Positions 20,501 to 29,963 of a DNA stretch of 64,000 bases are shown here, in pieces; within the stretch, counting starts at the first letter, position 1, and each line of letters starts with the position of its first letter. The translations under genes were made by a program, and so were the position numbers. Source of the DNA: Aphelenchoides besseyi (taxonomy: Eukaryota > Nematoda > Chromadorea > Rhabditida > Aphelenchoididae). A model generated the notes under the pieces. That model saw only the letters and a list, made by a program, of their open reading frames with translations, was not told where the DNA came from and ran no database searches. The DNA is taken from NCBI GenBank assembly GCA_024699855.1, contig JAMPIQ010000001.1, positions 14,570,001 to 14,634,000 on the forward strand, read 5' to 3'.

Positions 20501-22469
20501 TGGTGTGATGAGAATCCAAGCTGGTAGGATTATCGTGACTGCCGATGATTTTCACAAAAAATTCTGCACAGGTTTCGAGAAGAACCGCTTCATTCACCGA
20601 GACTGACTGTTTGGACGGGAATTAGCAAGCGTGGAGTGGTTGGACCTTTTTTTACCAGACAAAACGTAACCGGGCTCTCATATCTCAATCTTCTTCGTGA
20701 TCAAATGATGCCAGTTCTTCTCACATGGCTTCACTACCACGAGCTTGTTTTCATGCAAGACGGAGCACCTCCGCACTTTGCTGTGGCTGTCCGTCAATGG
20801 TTGGACGACGTTTTTCCGTTGCGATGGATGGGTCGGGAGGATCCCAATTCATCCCCGCCGATTCATTCCCCCCCAATTCATCCCCGCCGATTCATCCCCG
20901 CCCGATTCATCCCCGGTCCAATTCATCCCCCATAACGTTTCATCCCTAAAATTTTTGATCGCAAATTTGAAATCATTTAAAGAAACTACGAGCACACAAA
21001 CATTTTTTTCTCAGATCTTGTTGTTTCGTCAGTGTTTCTTACTACTATTTCAATTGTCATCCAAATCGTATTTTCTTATTATGCTACGGTCAAATCGTGA
21101 ACAGAAGATTCTCGTCGTCAATGGTCACACGTTTTGGAAACATCGAGAGTTGAAAGATGGATACATTTCATGGCGATGTTCGTTGTTTCAAAAAACTGGA
21201 TGTCGTGCTCGAGTTCGTACAAACGCCGGTTTGATTCAAGTTCCGGATGGTGAAGTTGCTCACGAGTATCCAACACATTCGGGACATGACAGTTCACCAG
21301 GAGAAGTTGGACGTCGAATCGTGTTGAATAACGTCAAAACTCGAGCTAGAGAGACTGTGGAAGTAAATTGATTTTTCCTTAGAACTTTCACTCTTTTCGC
21401 GCATTCTATAAATTTTACATATTGACCTTCTTCTTTTTACCTTCACTCTAGAATGTTTGTGTTAGAAATCGAGGGGGATTTTTAGAAGGGATGAAGAGTT
21501 ATGGGGGATGAATTGGACCGGGGATGAATTAGGACGCACTCGGATGGGTCGAGGTTCACAATCGTCGCCACCTCCGCTTCGATGGCCTCCATATTCCCCA
21601 GATCTCACACCATGTGACTTGTTTCTTTGGGGATAGGTGAAGTCCCAAGTTTATCGGACACAGTCGTCAAATTTGGACGAGCTGCAACGACGAATTGAGG
21701 AAGTGTTTGTTAACATCAGCCAAGAGACGATCAATAATGCCGTTGATAATTATCAAGACCGCCTGGAAAAGGTGATAGAAGTCAACGGCAAAAGGGTTGA
21801 GATCTCAGCATAAAGACTTGAAAAATTTTCGTGGACCAACCCCCTCCCCTTTGCAATGCAAATGAAAGAGAGAGAAAACGAGCGGAAAAAGCACGCGTTC
21901 CAGAAATCGAGAATTTTCACGGTGTTCCAAGCTAAATTCTGGAAATCTTTTGAGAAAAGACAAAATTCCCATAGATTTCCAATCAAACACAAAACCGCAT
22001 CGAATTTGGTCAACTAACAAAAAAAATATGAGCTCTTCAAATTTTCAATTTTAGCTGGGACACCCTGTAAAATAATTCTAATCTACAACGAAACCATACT
22101 TATGGCAGTAGGCAGCTGAACAACCGAACTTCGTTCACACACTTCCAACCGACCGGTCAATTTCTTTCATTCCAAATTTAGGCCACTCATGACGTAATCA
22201 GACAAAACTTTAGTAACAAACCAATATTTTAGTTGGTCGCGTGACGATTACAAAGGCCTCAACCACTTGATTTCCAAACTTTTTCGATACACTGGACATC
22301 AACGAGGTGACCAATTACAAAGACGTTGCGCCGAAATCTCTAGTAACCATGTCCGACGGATTGCTTGTTGGAAACGACTACTTGGTAAATGGTATTTTAT
22401 TGAAAGTTACATTTTTGTAATAATTTTGTGGCTACTTCAGTGCAAAATAACGTGGACGACTTCTTGTAA
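17533..22469 (+). CDS. zf-His_Me (HNH-like) plus FLYWCH gene, interrupted by transposons
   Basis: Exons 17533-17541, 17606-17708, 17744-17836, 17883-17921, 17964-18240, 18282-18472 and 19189-19218 (with a 707-bp insertion between the last two), 19260-19311, 19355-19591, then 22233-22384 and 22441-22469. Removing the insertion and one 9-bp duplicate restores the frame exactly. The motif SHLCGRPLCLSPNHIYPEG followed by REAC and ECPHIPRC is the zinc-binding loop of the zf-His_Me_endon (HNH-type) family known in nematodes. Exon 19355-19591 encodes a FLYWCH-like finger (GHEYYRED, TWNCINRR, C and H ligands). A mariner element sits in the next intron, and the join to the last exons is uncertain. With the exon insertion the gene is probably broken in this haplotype. 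Confidence 0.6.
18473..19179 (-). mobile_element. Mutator-like element copy 1 (FLYWCH cassette)
   Basis: 707 bp flanked by a perfect 9-bp duplication CGCCCGAAG (18464-18472 and 19180-19188), the length typical of Mutator-like elements. Ends are inverted repeats of about 70 bp built from repeated ATTCATCCCCG units; only the outermost eight bases differ (GGGAGGAT left, GAGTGCGT right when read inward). It carries one intact FLYWCH open frame on the minus strand and no transposase, so it is non-autonomous. It lies in an exon of the zf-His_Me/FLYWCH gene. Confidence 0.9.
18672..18962 (-). CDS. FLYWCH zinc-finger protein of the Mutator-like element
   Basis: 96 residues from ATG 18962. The pattern VVNGHTFWKHRELK, YISWRCS, GCRARV and HEYPTH fits FLYWCH: F/Y, W, two Cys and two His ligands. 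FLYWCH fingers are DNA-binding and are often found at the N-terminus of Mutator-type transposases in animals, so this is likely the DNA-binding part retained after loss of the catalytic part. A copy with the same length and near-identical sequence is at 21081-21371. Confidence 0.7.
   Translation of the reverse strand: MLRSNREQKILVVNGHTFWKHRELKDGYISWRCSLFQKTGCRARVRTNAGLIQVPDGEVAHEYPTHSGHDSSPGEVGRRIVLNNVKTRARETVEVN
20834..21540 (+). mobile_element. Mutator-like element copy 2, interior inverted
   Basis: About 707 bp flanked by the 9-bp duplication GGATGGGTC inside the mariner transposase. Outer ends are in the same order as copy 1 (GGGAGGAT on the left, GGACGCACTC on the right), but the interior, including the FLYWCH frame, runs in the opposite direction. 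The left repeat has one extra ATTCATTCCCC unit and the right repeat has lost two units. Confidence 0.9.
21081..21371 (+). CDS. FLYWCH protein of Mutator-like copy 2
   Basis: 96-residue frame with the same FLYWCH motifs as 18672-18962 and no visible disabling change. Identity between two copies in different host sites suggests recent spread, or continuing selection on the finger. Longer in-frame extension upstream into the CATCCCC repeats is an artefact of open repeat sequence. Confidence 0.65.
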   Translation: MLRSNREQKILVVNGHTFWKHRELKDGYISWRCSLFQKTGCRARVRTNAGLIQVPDGEVAHEYPTHSGHDSSPGEVGRRIVLNNVKTRARETVEVN

Positions 22470-22834
22470 TTCTGTTACTCTGTCGCCGAATCGATACCTC
22501 CATCCGGCGCTCTTCGATGGGCTAATGTCCCAAACTCTCTACTGAACGCGATCGTCAAGTTCCAAAAAACCAGTTAATGGTGTGATTTGCAAAAGGATTT
22601 TTATTCCGAGTCTTATCCGTTCAATAAATTCAACAATTGGGTTTTATTGATTCGTACGTTTAATAGCAAACGTTAGCTCAAAAATTGCAAAGTAAATTCA
22701 ACCGAAAGGAACATGCCTTGATTAGTAACAGTTGCTTTCAAATTTTAAAACTAGAGTTAACCGCGAAAACATATACAACGACCAGACCAATTGCAAGTAA
22801 ATCCATAACAATCGTCTTTATTTTGACATGATAT
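22470..22834. other. Intergenic
   Basis: AATAAA near 22623 could end the upstream gene. The rest shows no gene. The left end of the following Tc1-like copy could not be located here. Confidence 0.5.
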
Positions 22835-23741
22835 TTGGTTGCAAAAATTTTTGCCTGCGTCAAAAAATTAACCAAAAAACGACTTCGCAAGTTGACCGGA
22901 TCATTAAAAAAGTCAACCGCTGATCTGAGCAAGACCGCCGGTAATATTGCCAAAATATCCACAGAATTGAATGTTTATCTCCATCGATGGACTGTTTCAC
23001 GCAGATTATACGATGTTGGATTGTGTGGATGCGTTGTCGCGAAGAAACCACTCAGCAGCAAGAAGAACAAGAAGGCAAGATACGAATTCGCTTGTGCGCA
23101 TAAAGATTAGTCTTTTGCTCAATGGTCTAAAGTGCTTTTTTCTGATCAATCAAAGTTCTGTTTGTTTGGTAATGACGAAAAAAGATATGTTCGTCGACCT
23201 TAAGGAAAACGACACGATGTTGGGTACCTCAAGCCAACTGTTAAACACGGCGGAGGTAACGTTATAGTTTGGGGTGTGTTTTCGTTCAATGAAGTGTCTG
23301 CTCCGCATCAAATTATTGGTCATATGGATGCAATTCAGTACAAGAATATCTTGGAAACTTTTGCGCTTCCGTACACCAGACACAGAATACCAAAAGATCG
23401 GATTTTTCAGCACGGTAATAACCCGAAGCATACTTCGCGGATTTTTGTCTGACAAAAGAGTTCGAGTTTTGGATTGGCCATCTCAGTCTTCAGACCTCAA
23501 TCGGATCAAACATATGTGGGAAGAACTCAGTCGTTCAATTGGCAAGAAATCCCACAAAAATCAAGCCGATTTAATGTCTCATTTGCAAGAAGGGGACAAG
23601 ATTTCGCCTTATACCATTAACCGACTTATTGAGTCAATGCCTCGTCGTTATAAAGCGGTAATAAGAGCTATAGGATATCCTACAATATCGGATTATTTTT
23701 CTCGGAAAACACTCTTCTGTAAAATAAATATGACCATCTAA
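22835..23741 (+). pseudogene. Dead Tc1-like transposase
   Basis: Across two frames the plus strand gives Tc1 landmarks: KKPLSSKKNKKARYEFA, WSKVLFSDQSKFCLFG (first Asp), HGGGNVIVWGVFS, then QHGNNPKHTS where the second Asp of QDNDPKH is lost, and SDLNRIKHMWEELSRS where the Glu of NPIEHMW is replaced by Lys. Stop codons follow CAHKD and RRP. A terminal repeat reading inward CAGCAGCGCACGAAAAAATC ends at 23946 beside TA; the matching left end was not found. It is an old, inactive copy of a different Tc1 lineage from the one at 15.75 kb. Confidence 0.8.
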
Positions 23742-23946
23742 TTTAACTGTCTCGTATTTTTGTCATCGGAAATTTTTTCAAATGAGCACAACAAGAGTAA
23801 TAGTGGTCGGATAAACACAAAACTTACAGGTTATAGTCAACTTTTTGTCTTCTTTCTAACGGCATTAACGAAATTTTTAAAAAAATAAGCGCAGCAAGTC
23901 GAAATCGCAAAATATATCGGTGTCCCGATTTTTTCGTGCGCTGCTG

Positions 23947-24389
23947 TAGTTACGAAAGTGTTGATCAATGCCATGAAATTCTAAGACGATAATTTGAAAA
24001 AATTTCAATTAGCTGCAGGATAATACGGCGGAAAGGAACACCGACTGGTATGCTTTGAATTAGTTGATAGTCACGGACTTCCAGTTTCAAATTTACAACG
24101 CAAATTGCAAGTATTTTCTAACTCGACCGTCTTTTGATCGACCCGACGGTCGCAATCACAATTCGCGACAACAATAGCACAAAGCAGCAGTCATTCCTTC
24201 AAGGCATATTCGGTTACGAACATCTATTTGAAATTAAAAATAAAAGTACCTCGGGGACCCAATTAATGTGATCAGATTACCTAAGGCGTGTCAACTAGCA
24301 GATCGGAAGCTGCATATAAACTATAGCTATCAGTGTCGATAGCAGGTTGTTTTGAAGCCTAGTCAAATCCAACTTTTTTAAACGTCCAA
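23947..24389. other. Intergenic
   Basis: AT-rich, with a duplicated-looking GACCGTC...GACGGTC stretch near 24120-24150 but no gene. Confidence 0.5.
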
Positions 24390-25978
24390 ATGATTCAAAC
24401 GCGGAGCCGCAACAAGCAAAAGTAAGTTTTTATTTTAATTTTTATTAAATTTCTTTTAGATGCGTAAAAACAAACACGAATAATTTTGCCGGCAACGACT
24501 CAACGGAATACAACGAGCTTTAATGTCTCATTGTGGAAGTGAAGCCTTATTTTGAATTCAAGATGCATGAAGCACACATACTGGAGCAAGCGGAAAAACT
24601 GATCAACAACCACCATGTCGTTTGACAAATAAATATGATGCTGCGAAGTTCGTTGAGTCCCCGTCGTCCCAACTTGTCGGTTTCAAATTCACGGAACAAA
24701 TCATCGGGTTTTGACGGTAGGAGAAGCAATCAACAGCATTCACTTATGCAATATTTTCAGAATTTTTTGTAACGGAGTCCAAATCGAATGTTTGTCTGGA
24801 ATTCAGTTCTTCGCCACCCGGAAAAGAAACCTCGACGCCACGCTCTTGCTGAACTCACAAATTCTGCGCCAACTGGAAATGTACACATATCCGACTTCAT
24901 CGACGGCGACGACCCCGATGCCAGTGACGACGATGAACCTGTCTGGCATGCAGAAGAGTTAGTGACGGTGAGTAAAATTTCAATCACTCCGTTTAACTCG
25001 TTTATTTTCAGGCGGATGAGACTTTGCTTCACGATTGGACGGTCCGCGCATTTGGTGGCTATGTGTACGGTATTGTCAACTTCCCACTGCTCACACGCAC
25101 GTGGGCGATGAAGAACAAAACCGATCGACAGCGAGAAATTTTACGCAATGTGTGCAACATCGGCACGTGTGTAGCACGTCCACTCGAACAACGGTCTCAT
25201 CAATATGAATTTTCAAGCTCAATTTTTTCACACGATGGCTTCAAGATGATCCGCATCAAAGAGTTTAAATACAACAAATTCCAGTGTCATGCTTCCGTGG
25301 CAAGGAATGTGTCTGGTGGGAATTCGCTCTTCTCCAGCAAAAAACAAAACTGTTCGACGGCACAAATTTGGCAACTCAGGCAGGACACACAACCAACTCG
25401 CGCTATCACAACGTTCCGACTACCTACACTATCGATACGGCCAATTCTCGAGGAACATTTTTGCGTCGGTGATAATTCCCGAGAATCTTTCCTGATTTTT
25501 CACTGTTGCGCAAACATCTGAAGTCTACTCATTCTTAGGACAACGAAAAACTGCGTCGATGGTATCCGGAATCAAACACACCAAGATAATTCTATTTCGC
25601 ATTAATTTTTCTTTTGAGAATACCACGACTCAGATGCCGACGAAATAGATGACTCGGAGGTCAAAAATGACACCAAAATTTCGAATCAACCTGCCGCATC
25701 GAAAAAGATCAACAAACAACACAAAAAAGTTGCAAATGTGCCAACAAAAACCTACGTTCACAAGCGTATTTTAGGACAATGTACAAAACCTACCGAACTC
25801 TTCATTTCGATGAAATTCGAAGACTTCAAATGCTGAATCGTTGAAACCGAAAACTTCTATTTCACAGCAAAAAGAAATCGAATTGAATTTGCCGGCTGCT
25901 CATTTGGTCGAAACTGCAGTTTGGCAAAAAAGCGGAAGGAACGATTTTATGTAAATCTTTTGTATTATTATCAAGGGA
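24390..25978 (+). pseudogene. Decayed multi-exon gene of unknown family
   Basis: Several coding-like exons follow each other: 24390-24421 (MIQTRSRNKQK), a stop-broken stretch to 24715, 24788-24968 (acidic, GDDPDASDDDEPVW), 25013-25285 (HDWTVRAFGGYVYG, rich in Arg), a +2 shift at 25285-25290, then 25290-25470 (CFRGKECVWWEFALL), and 25620-25835 (DSDADEIDDSEV, Lys-rich). Introns with GTGAG..TTTTCAG separate some of them. One frameshift and several stops suggest a pseudogene, though unusual splicing could hide them. I do not recognise the family. Confidence 0.4.
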
Positions 25979-26242
25979 GAGGAGTTTGATTTGAATGCCG
26001 TCTAAAGAAAAAGACGTTCAATGGGTTTCAATCTTGTTATTTTGATTACTTCTTGTTCAGAACTGAAATCCATTGAAGCGAACGAGTAATTCGGCAGTCA
26101 ACTTCTATTACTCTTAAGATTCAATTTTAAAAGCAAGCGTCTAATATACGACCTTATGGACTATATTTCAGTAGCAGATTTCTTTACAACAATATTTCTA
26201 CACAACTAATAACATTGACAAATTAATCGAAATCACGATGAT

Positions 26243-27131
26243 TCAATTGGCTGTCTTCTGCTCCGTTTGAGATTGATCGATGATCGTGTGATTGGGTCGG
26301 GTATTTGGACGACGACGGAAAATAGAAGTCAATGCAGCAGTTCGTTTCTACAAAATCAGAAAGAATATGTATCTCTTAACTTACTGGAATCGCTACAGAA
26401 TCTTTTTGGGCCTCTTCACGTGCTCGTTGAGTGACTTGTTCACGTGCATGCGCGGCACGATTCAACTTCTTTCGGATACTTTCAGCCATTGCATTGCGTT
26501 CTTGTTGTAAACGACCGCGTAGAGCCAGCGTTTCCGCATCATCTATTTGAGGGATCTGGTTTCGAGCTGCCGCGTAACCAACAACTCTGTAAATGAACAT
26601 TGTCAGTGGAGTGAACAGGAATTCCTACCGCTTCGCTTTCTCTGCTTCTTTGACCTTACGTCCAACTTCACGTTCATGCAACTTTCGGTCATTTTGAATG
26701 CGCGTCTGAAACCTTTAGATTGGCTTTCGAATCGTGACAAACCTCAGCCTCATGTTCCATTTCAATCAATTCTGCTTCTTCCCTGATCAACTGGACCAAC
26801 TTGACACGTTGCTCGGACAATTTGCCGCGAGTTTTGTTCAAGTATACGGTTCGTTGTTCCAACTTTTCGTCCAAAGCAGCGCGACTCCAATCCAAGTAGA
26901 ACGTATAGCCGAGTGACGCCGAACAGCCAGCGATCAATGCGAGAGCACAAGAAAAGATGAACAACAGACCGTTTCCTGAAAACTGTTCATGTGAATTCAA
27001 TCAATCGATTGAAAGCTGCCTGTCGTAAGCGGCTCTTCTGTTTGCGTCTCTTGAGCCGAAATCACAATCTCCATCAACTGCCTGACAACCAAAATCCATT
27101 TGACATACATCGAAGAGATACAAGCGACCAT
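26243..27131 (-). CDS. Single-pass membrane protein with coiled-coil tail
   Basis: Five exons (27131-27020, 26975-26743, 26705-26629, 26586-26385, 26347-26243) total 243 codons in one frame. One transmembrane helix (LLFIFSCALALIAGCSASLG) is at residues about 41-60. It is followed by long Glu/Lys/Arg/Ala helices (LDEKLEQRTVYLNKTRGKL, HAREQVTQRAREEAQK) typical of coiled coil. The first intron requires a GC donor at 27019; if that is wrong the true start is elsewhere. The short N-terminus lacks a signal peptide. Family unknown; it may be an organelle or ER tether. Confidence 0.65.
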
Positions 27132-27230
27132 CTTCAACAAACGAATTCTTCCATTGAATGAACAGACAGAAAGACCAAAGAATTAAAAGAAAATTTGCAT
27201 AAACAAATTATTCATTTTTTCTCGAAGCAC

Positions 27231-27826
27231 ATGTCTACAATGATGTTTTACTTTATGGTTCTGTTTGCTGCATTTTCTTGGGTGTCCAACTCGGCTTCGG
27301 TTGAAGATGTTTCAACGATTTCGGTACCGTATGAAATCAATGGAAACACTATCTTCTGTGTCTCCGATCCGAATCTTGTTGCTGATGCCCAAATTCGTTT
27401 GTACAGAAAGGACTTGAAGCCGGGCAGGAATCTGATTAAGTGAGGCGAATAATGTCGATTAATTGAAAGTTTTTGAGTTTTAGAACAAAGAAGCCAAATA
27501 AAAATAGTCGCTATCGTTTCAATGGAGTGCTAAAGATTACTTCCACTGAGAACTTTGATGTCAAGAACAAGTCATTGTTTTGGCTCTCTATCGAACACAC
27601 TTGTGGTGGTCGTCCGTATCTTTTGGTCATCGACATGAAGTCGTTCAACAAATCCATATCGTTTCCGTACATCATTTTGGATTCAATTGAACCCACAAAC
27701 AAGCAATATTACGTTTTTTTCTCGCAAAAGCCAGAAATCAACTTTAAGAATGTGATTCGTGGTTTTGATCAGGACGAAGCACTGCTTCCGAATGTGGTTC
27801 GAGAATCAATGACCAATGAGCAGTGA
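27231..27826 (+). CDS. Divergent transthyretin-like secreted protein
   Basis: Exons 27231-27439 and 27484-27826 give 183 residues. The N-terminus (MSTMMFYFMVLFAAFSWVS) is a signal peptide. The mature part has the order seen in nematode transthyretin-like (TTL) proteins: a first strand with Cys (NTIFCVSDP), a variable segment with QIRLYRKD, then YRFNGVLKI, an HTCGG motif, and FPYIIL. TTL proteins are abundant secreted nematode proteins of mostly unknown role; one family member bridges apoptotic cells. Similarity is pattern-level only, so the assignment is moderate. The extended C-terminal tail of about 45 residues is unusual. Confidence 0.6.
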
Positions 27827-28097
27827 CTTAGCTTTTTTTGTACTATAGAGTTATAAATTAATTTCCGTTTAACTGGTGGGCAGATGACTCGCACGGCAAA
27901 CTTACTAGGAAGTGCTTGGTGGATAAGTTTGAGGTTCGAATCAATTTGTTTGACTTTCAGTCATGAATCTGCTTTTGAATATCCGATTACCGCAACAGAT
28001 GGCATGCGCGAAATTTGTGCCAACGAAGATGAATGTTTGCAATGAACTCGCTTACTAGCTGACGGTTGTGAATTTAATCCATTACTCGTGTTTCTAG

Positions 28098-28391
28098 CTA
28101 CAAACCGTAATTCGGACGAACTGTTGCCATTTTTATGTTTATCAATGCTTTTGCGGCAACTTCTATGTAGTGAATCTGATTGAATGTATTCGTGTGTTTT
28201 TGTTTGCTCAACAAACGGAAGTCGATTGTTTGGCTCATGAATGCGGGAGATCGACGGCATCGTCTTTTGGTGGGTCTTCGACTGCGTATTGGACTCATTT
28301 CCAGGTCAATAACGAAAGTAGTTGCTTCGTCCGACAAGCTTTGAAGGGTGGAGAAACGTGGATAATCGGACTCGAACTGATTGTCAAATAA
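28098..28391 (+). CDS. Possible terminal exon, unknown, perhaps decayed
   Basis: Following TTTCTAG there are 97 open codons ending in TAA, with Cys-rich start (NCCHFYVYQCFCGN) and a later segment DCLAHECGRSTASSFGG. No upstream exon could be joined convincingly; the 27960-28050 stretch (reading ESAFEYPITATDGM) may be a relic of one. It may be a fragment of a secreted-protein gene. Confidence 0.3.
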   Translation, partial: LQTVIRTNCCHFYVYQCFCGNFYVVNLIECIRVFLFAQQTEVDCLAHECGRSTASSFGGSSTAYWTHFQVNNESSCFVRQALKGGETWIIGLELIVK

Positions 28392-29963
28392 AAAACGTCA
28401 CCCAAAGTCTCATCTCTTCTAAACAAAGTTGAATTACAACAAGAGCATGTATTCGAATTCAAGTCTACTCAGAAGTCGGCTCTGTAAATTGGATTGACGC
28501 ACGAAACGGAAGGAAGACGTCCATCCGCTAAAGAACACGAACTTTGAAAAGACGAAGACAATGCGAATTAGAGAACTTTCTTGAGTCCTACGGTCTTATC
28601 ACATGCAAGAGATACGGTAATCAATTGACAACCAAATTGAAAGTGGCTACTCAATGTACGTCATGACGATACGAACTGCCGAAAGAATTCGAAACCTTTT
28701 AAGCTCCGATTAAATGATTTCAACGGAATGAGCACGAAATTCGAGATGAACAAACATTGAGATTACTGCGGTATTCCAAGCGAACAAATGCATCAATGTC
28801 AACATCCAGTGCAAATATCATCGCTACAATAGCTCAGCAGTCATCAATGTTGTAATCCACGAACTTCGAATACCAATCTTAAACTCACCGACTTCAACCT
28901 CGAAATAAAAACGATTGCCTCGATCTCAACGCTCGCAAGAATCGTCAACTTCTCATTCACAACCAATCAGCGCACAGTTTTTGTTCTCGACTGTTGAAAA
29001 GTGGGCGGAGTCGAAAATGCGCGAAACCTCGTGGACAATGCTGAAGGACGCCCTCCATTTTTTGGCTTCATTGACCCGATAGTCAGAAACCGGTAGCGGA
29101 CGTCCGACTTCCGACCGTCGTACTGATTCTGTCTTCTCGTTTTCTTCACCAAAAATATGCCGCAGATCGTACGTGCGCCTTTCCGTTGTGCGCATTTCGA
29201 CAGTCTCTTTTCGTGCGCATTTTTGTGGGCCAATAGCTCGTCGCCGTTTTTCTTCTGTTAGACCGCAAACGTCCGCCGGCATGGGTTTTCCTTCCGACTA
29301 CGTCCTCTCTTCTTTCGGTGAAACACTGCGTGTATTACCCCCCTGGTCGGCAACGGCGCGCCGATCGAACGTGATTTTCCTGTCGCCGGATTTTCCTTTT
29401 CCGTGTTTTTCCTTCGCGCCAATCCACAAACGTGAAGAGAGAAACGTGTGCGTGTGCTTGACGTTCATGAAGCGCTTCAAGAGATCGACCGGAACACACC
29501 GGAGGTCGAACGTGATCTCCGGCTTCCGCACCGGAGGTCTTCAATGTGTAGAAGTTTGTAAGCAGTCGGAAACTCCATTTTGCACTTCCACATTTCACAC
29601 CAACCGATTGAATCACGTAAAGGTCATTAACTCAAAACAATGTTGTAACCGGACGTATTCAAACATCTCAATGACGACACTTAAAGCGAAGCCGAGAGTT
29701 TGGGTTCGAAGCAATTAACTGACTACTGTAACTAAGTCGCGTAATTCAACTGTTACTTTCCGGTTTAAACTGCACGTAAACTAATTGCGTATTGGAATTT
29801 ACGTCATCGAAAATTGCGCATTAAAATAAGAAGCTTAAATTTACTGTAACAATCAACCTTTACAACAATTTTTTGGCGTTGATTATCGTGTCAAAAATCG
29901 AAATCAGAAACTGACTTTTGTGTTTAGATTTCTCCCGAAAGATTTCTTTCAATTGACGTTTAA
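28392..29963. promoter_or_regulatory. Upstream region of the ETS gene with GC-rich block
   Basis: 28392-28960 is AT-rich with no gene. 28966-29560 is GC-richer with many CG steps and open frames on both strands at once, a pattern I read as promoter and 5' untranslated sequence, not protein coding. The 181-codon frame at 29173-29718 has no domain. Confidence 0.45.

Larger units (their letters stand above)
19896..21813 (+). pseudogene. Mariner transposase, split and with a stop
   Basis: From ATG 19896 the frame gives the mariner-type N-terminal helix-turn-helix region (MSWSAQEKTYCVLVF, VQRQFRRHYG), then SVHRILK, HPYKLQLIQE, the first Asp in FSDEAHF, the second in FMQDGAPPHF, the third in YSPDLTPCDLFLWG, and the C-terminal tail YQDRLEKVIEVNG. 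Splicing is needed around 20099-20134 and 20268-20303. A 707-bp Mutator-like insertion with duplication GGATGGGTC splits it after PLRWMG, a frame break lies after HFHIS near 20470, and TAG follows FLWG. It cannot make enzyme. Confidence 0.85.
19663..22067 (+). mobile_element. Mariner element with 200-bp inverted repeats, interrupted
   Basis: Left end at 19663 and right end at 22067 both read inward CAGGGTGTCC, flanked by TA. The inverted repeats extend about 220 bp (19663-19885 and 21845-22067) with few differences, unusually long for mariner. The plus strand holds the transposase. A Mutator-like element at 20834-21540 splits it, so the original was about 1.69 kb. It is inserted in an intron of the zf-His_Me/FLYWCH gene. 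Confidence 0.9.

Noticed and set aside
20745..21080. N-terminal extension of the FLYWCH frame through CATCCCC repeats
   Set aside because: The repeat unit is open by chance and links mariner sequence to the Mutator-like element; the true start is the ATG just before the finger.
29173..29718. 181-codon open frame upstream of the ETS gene
   Set aside because: Lies in a GC-rich block that is open on both strands; no domain, no splice support, likely promoter or 5' leader.
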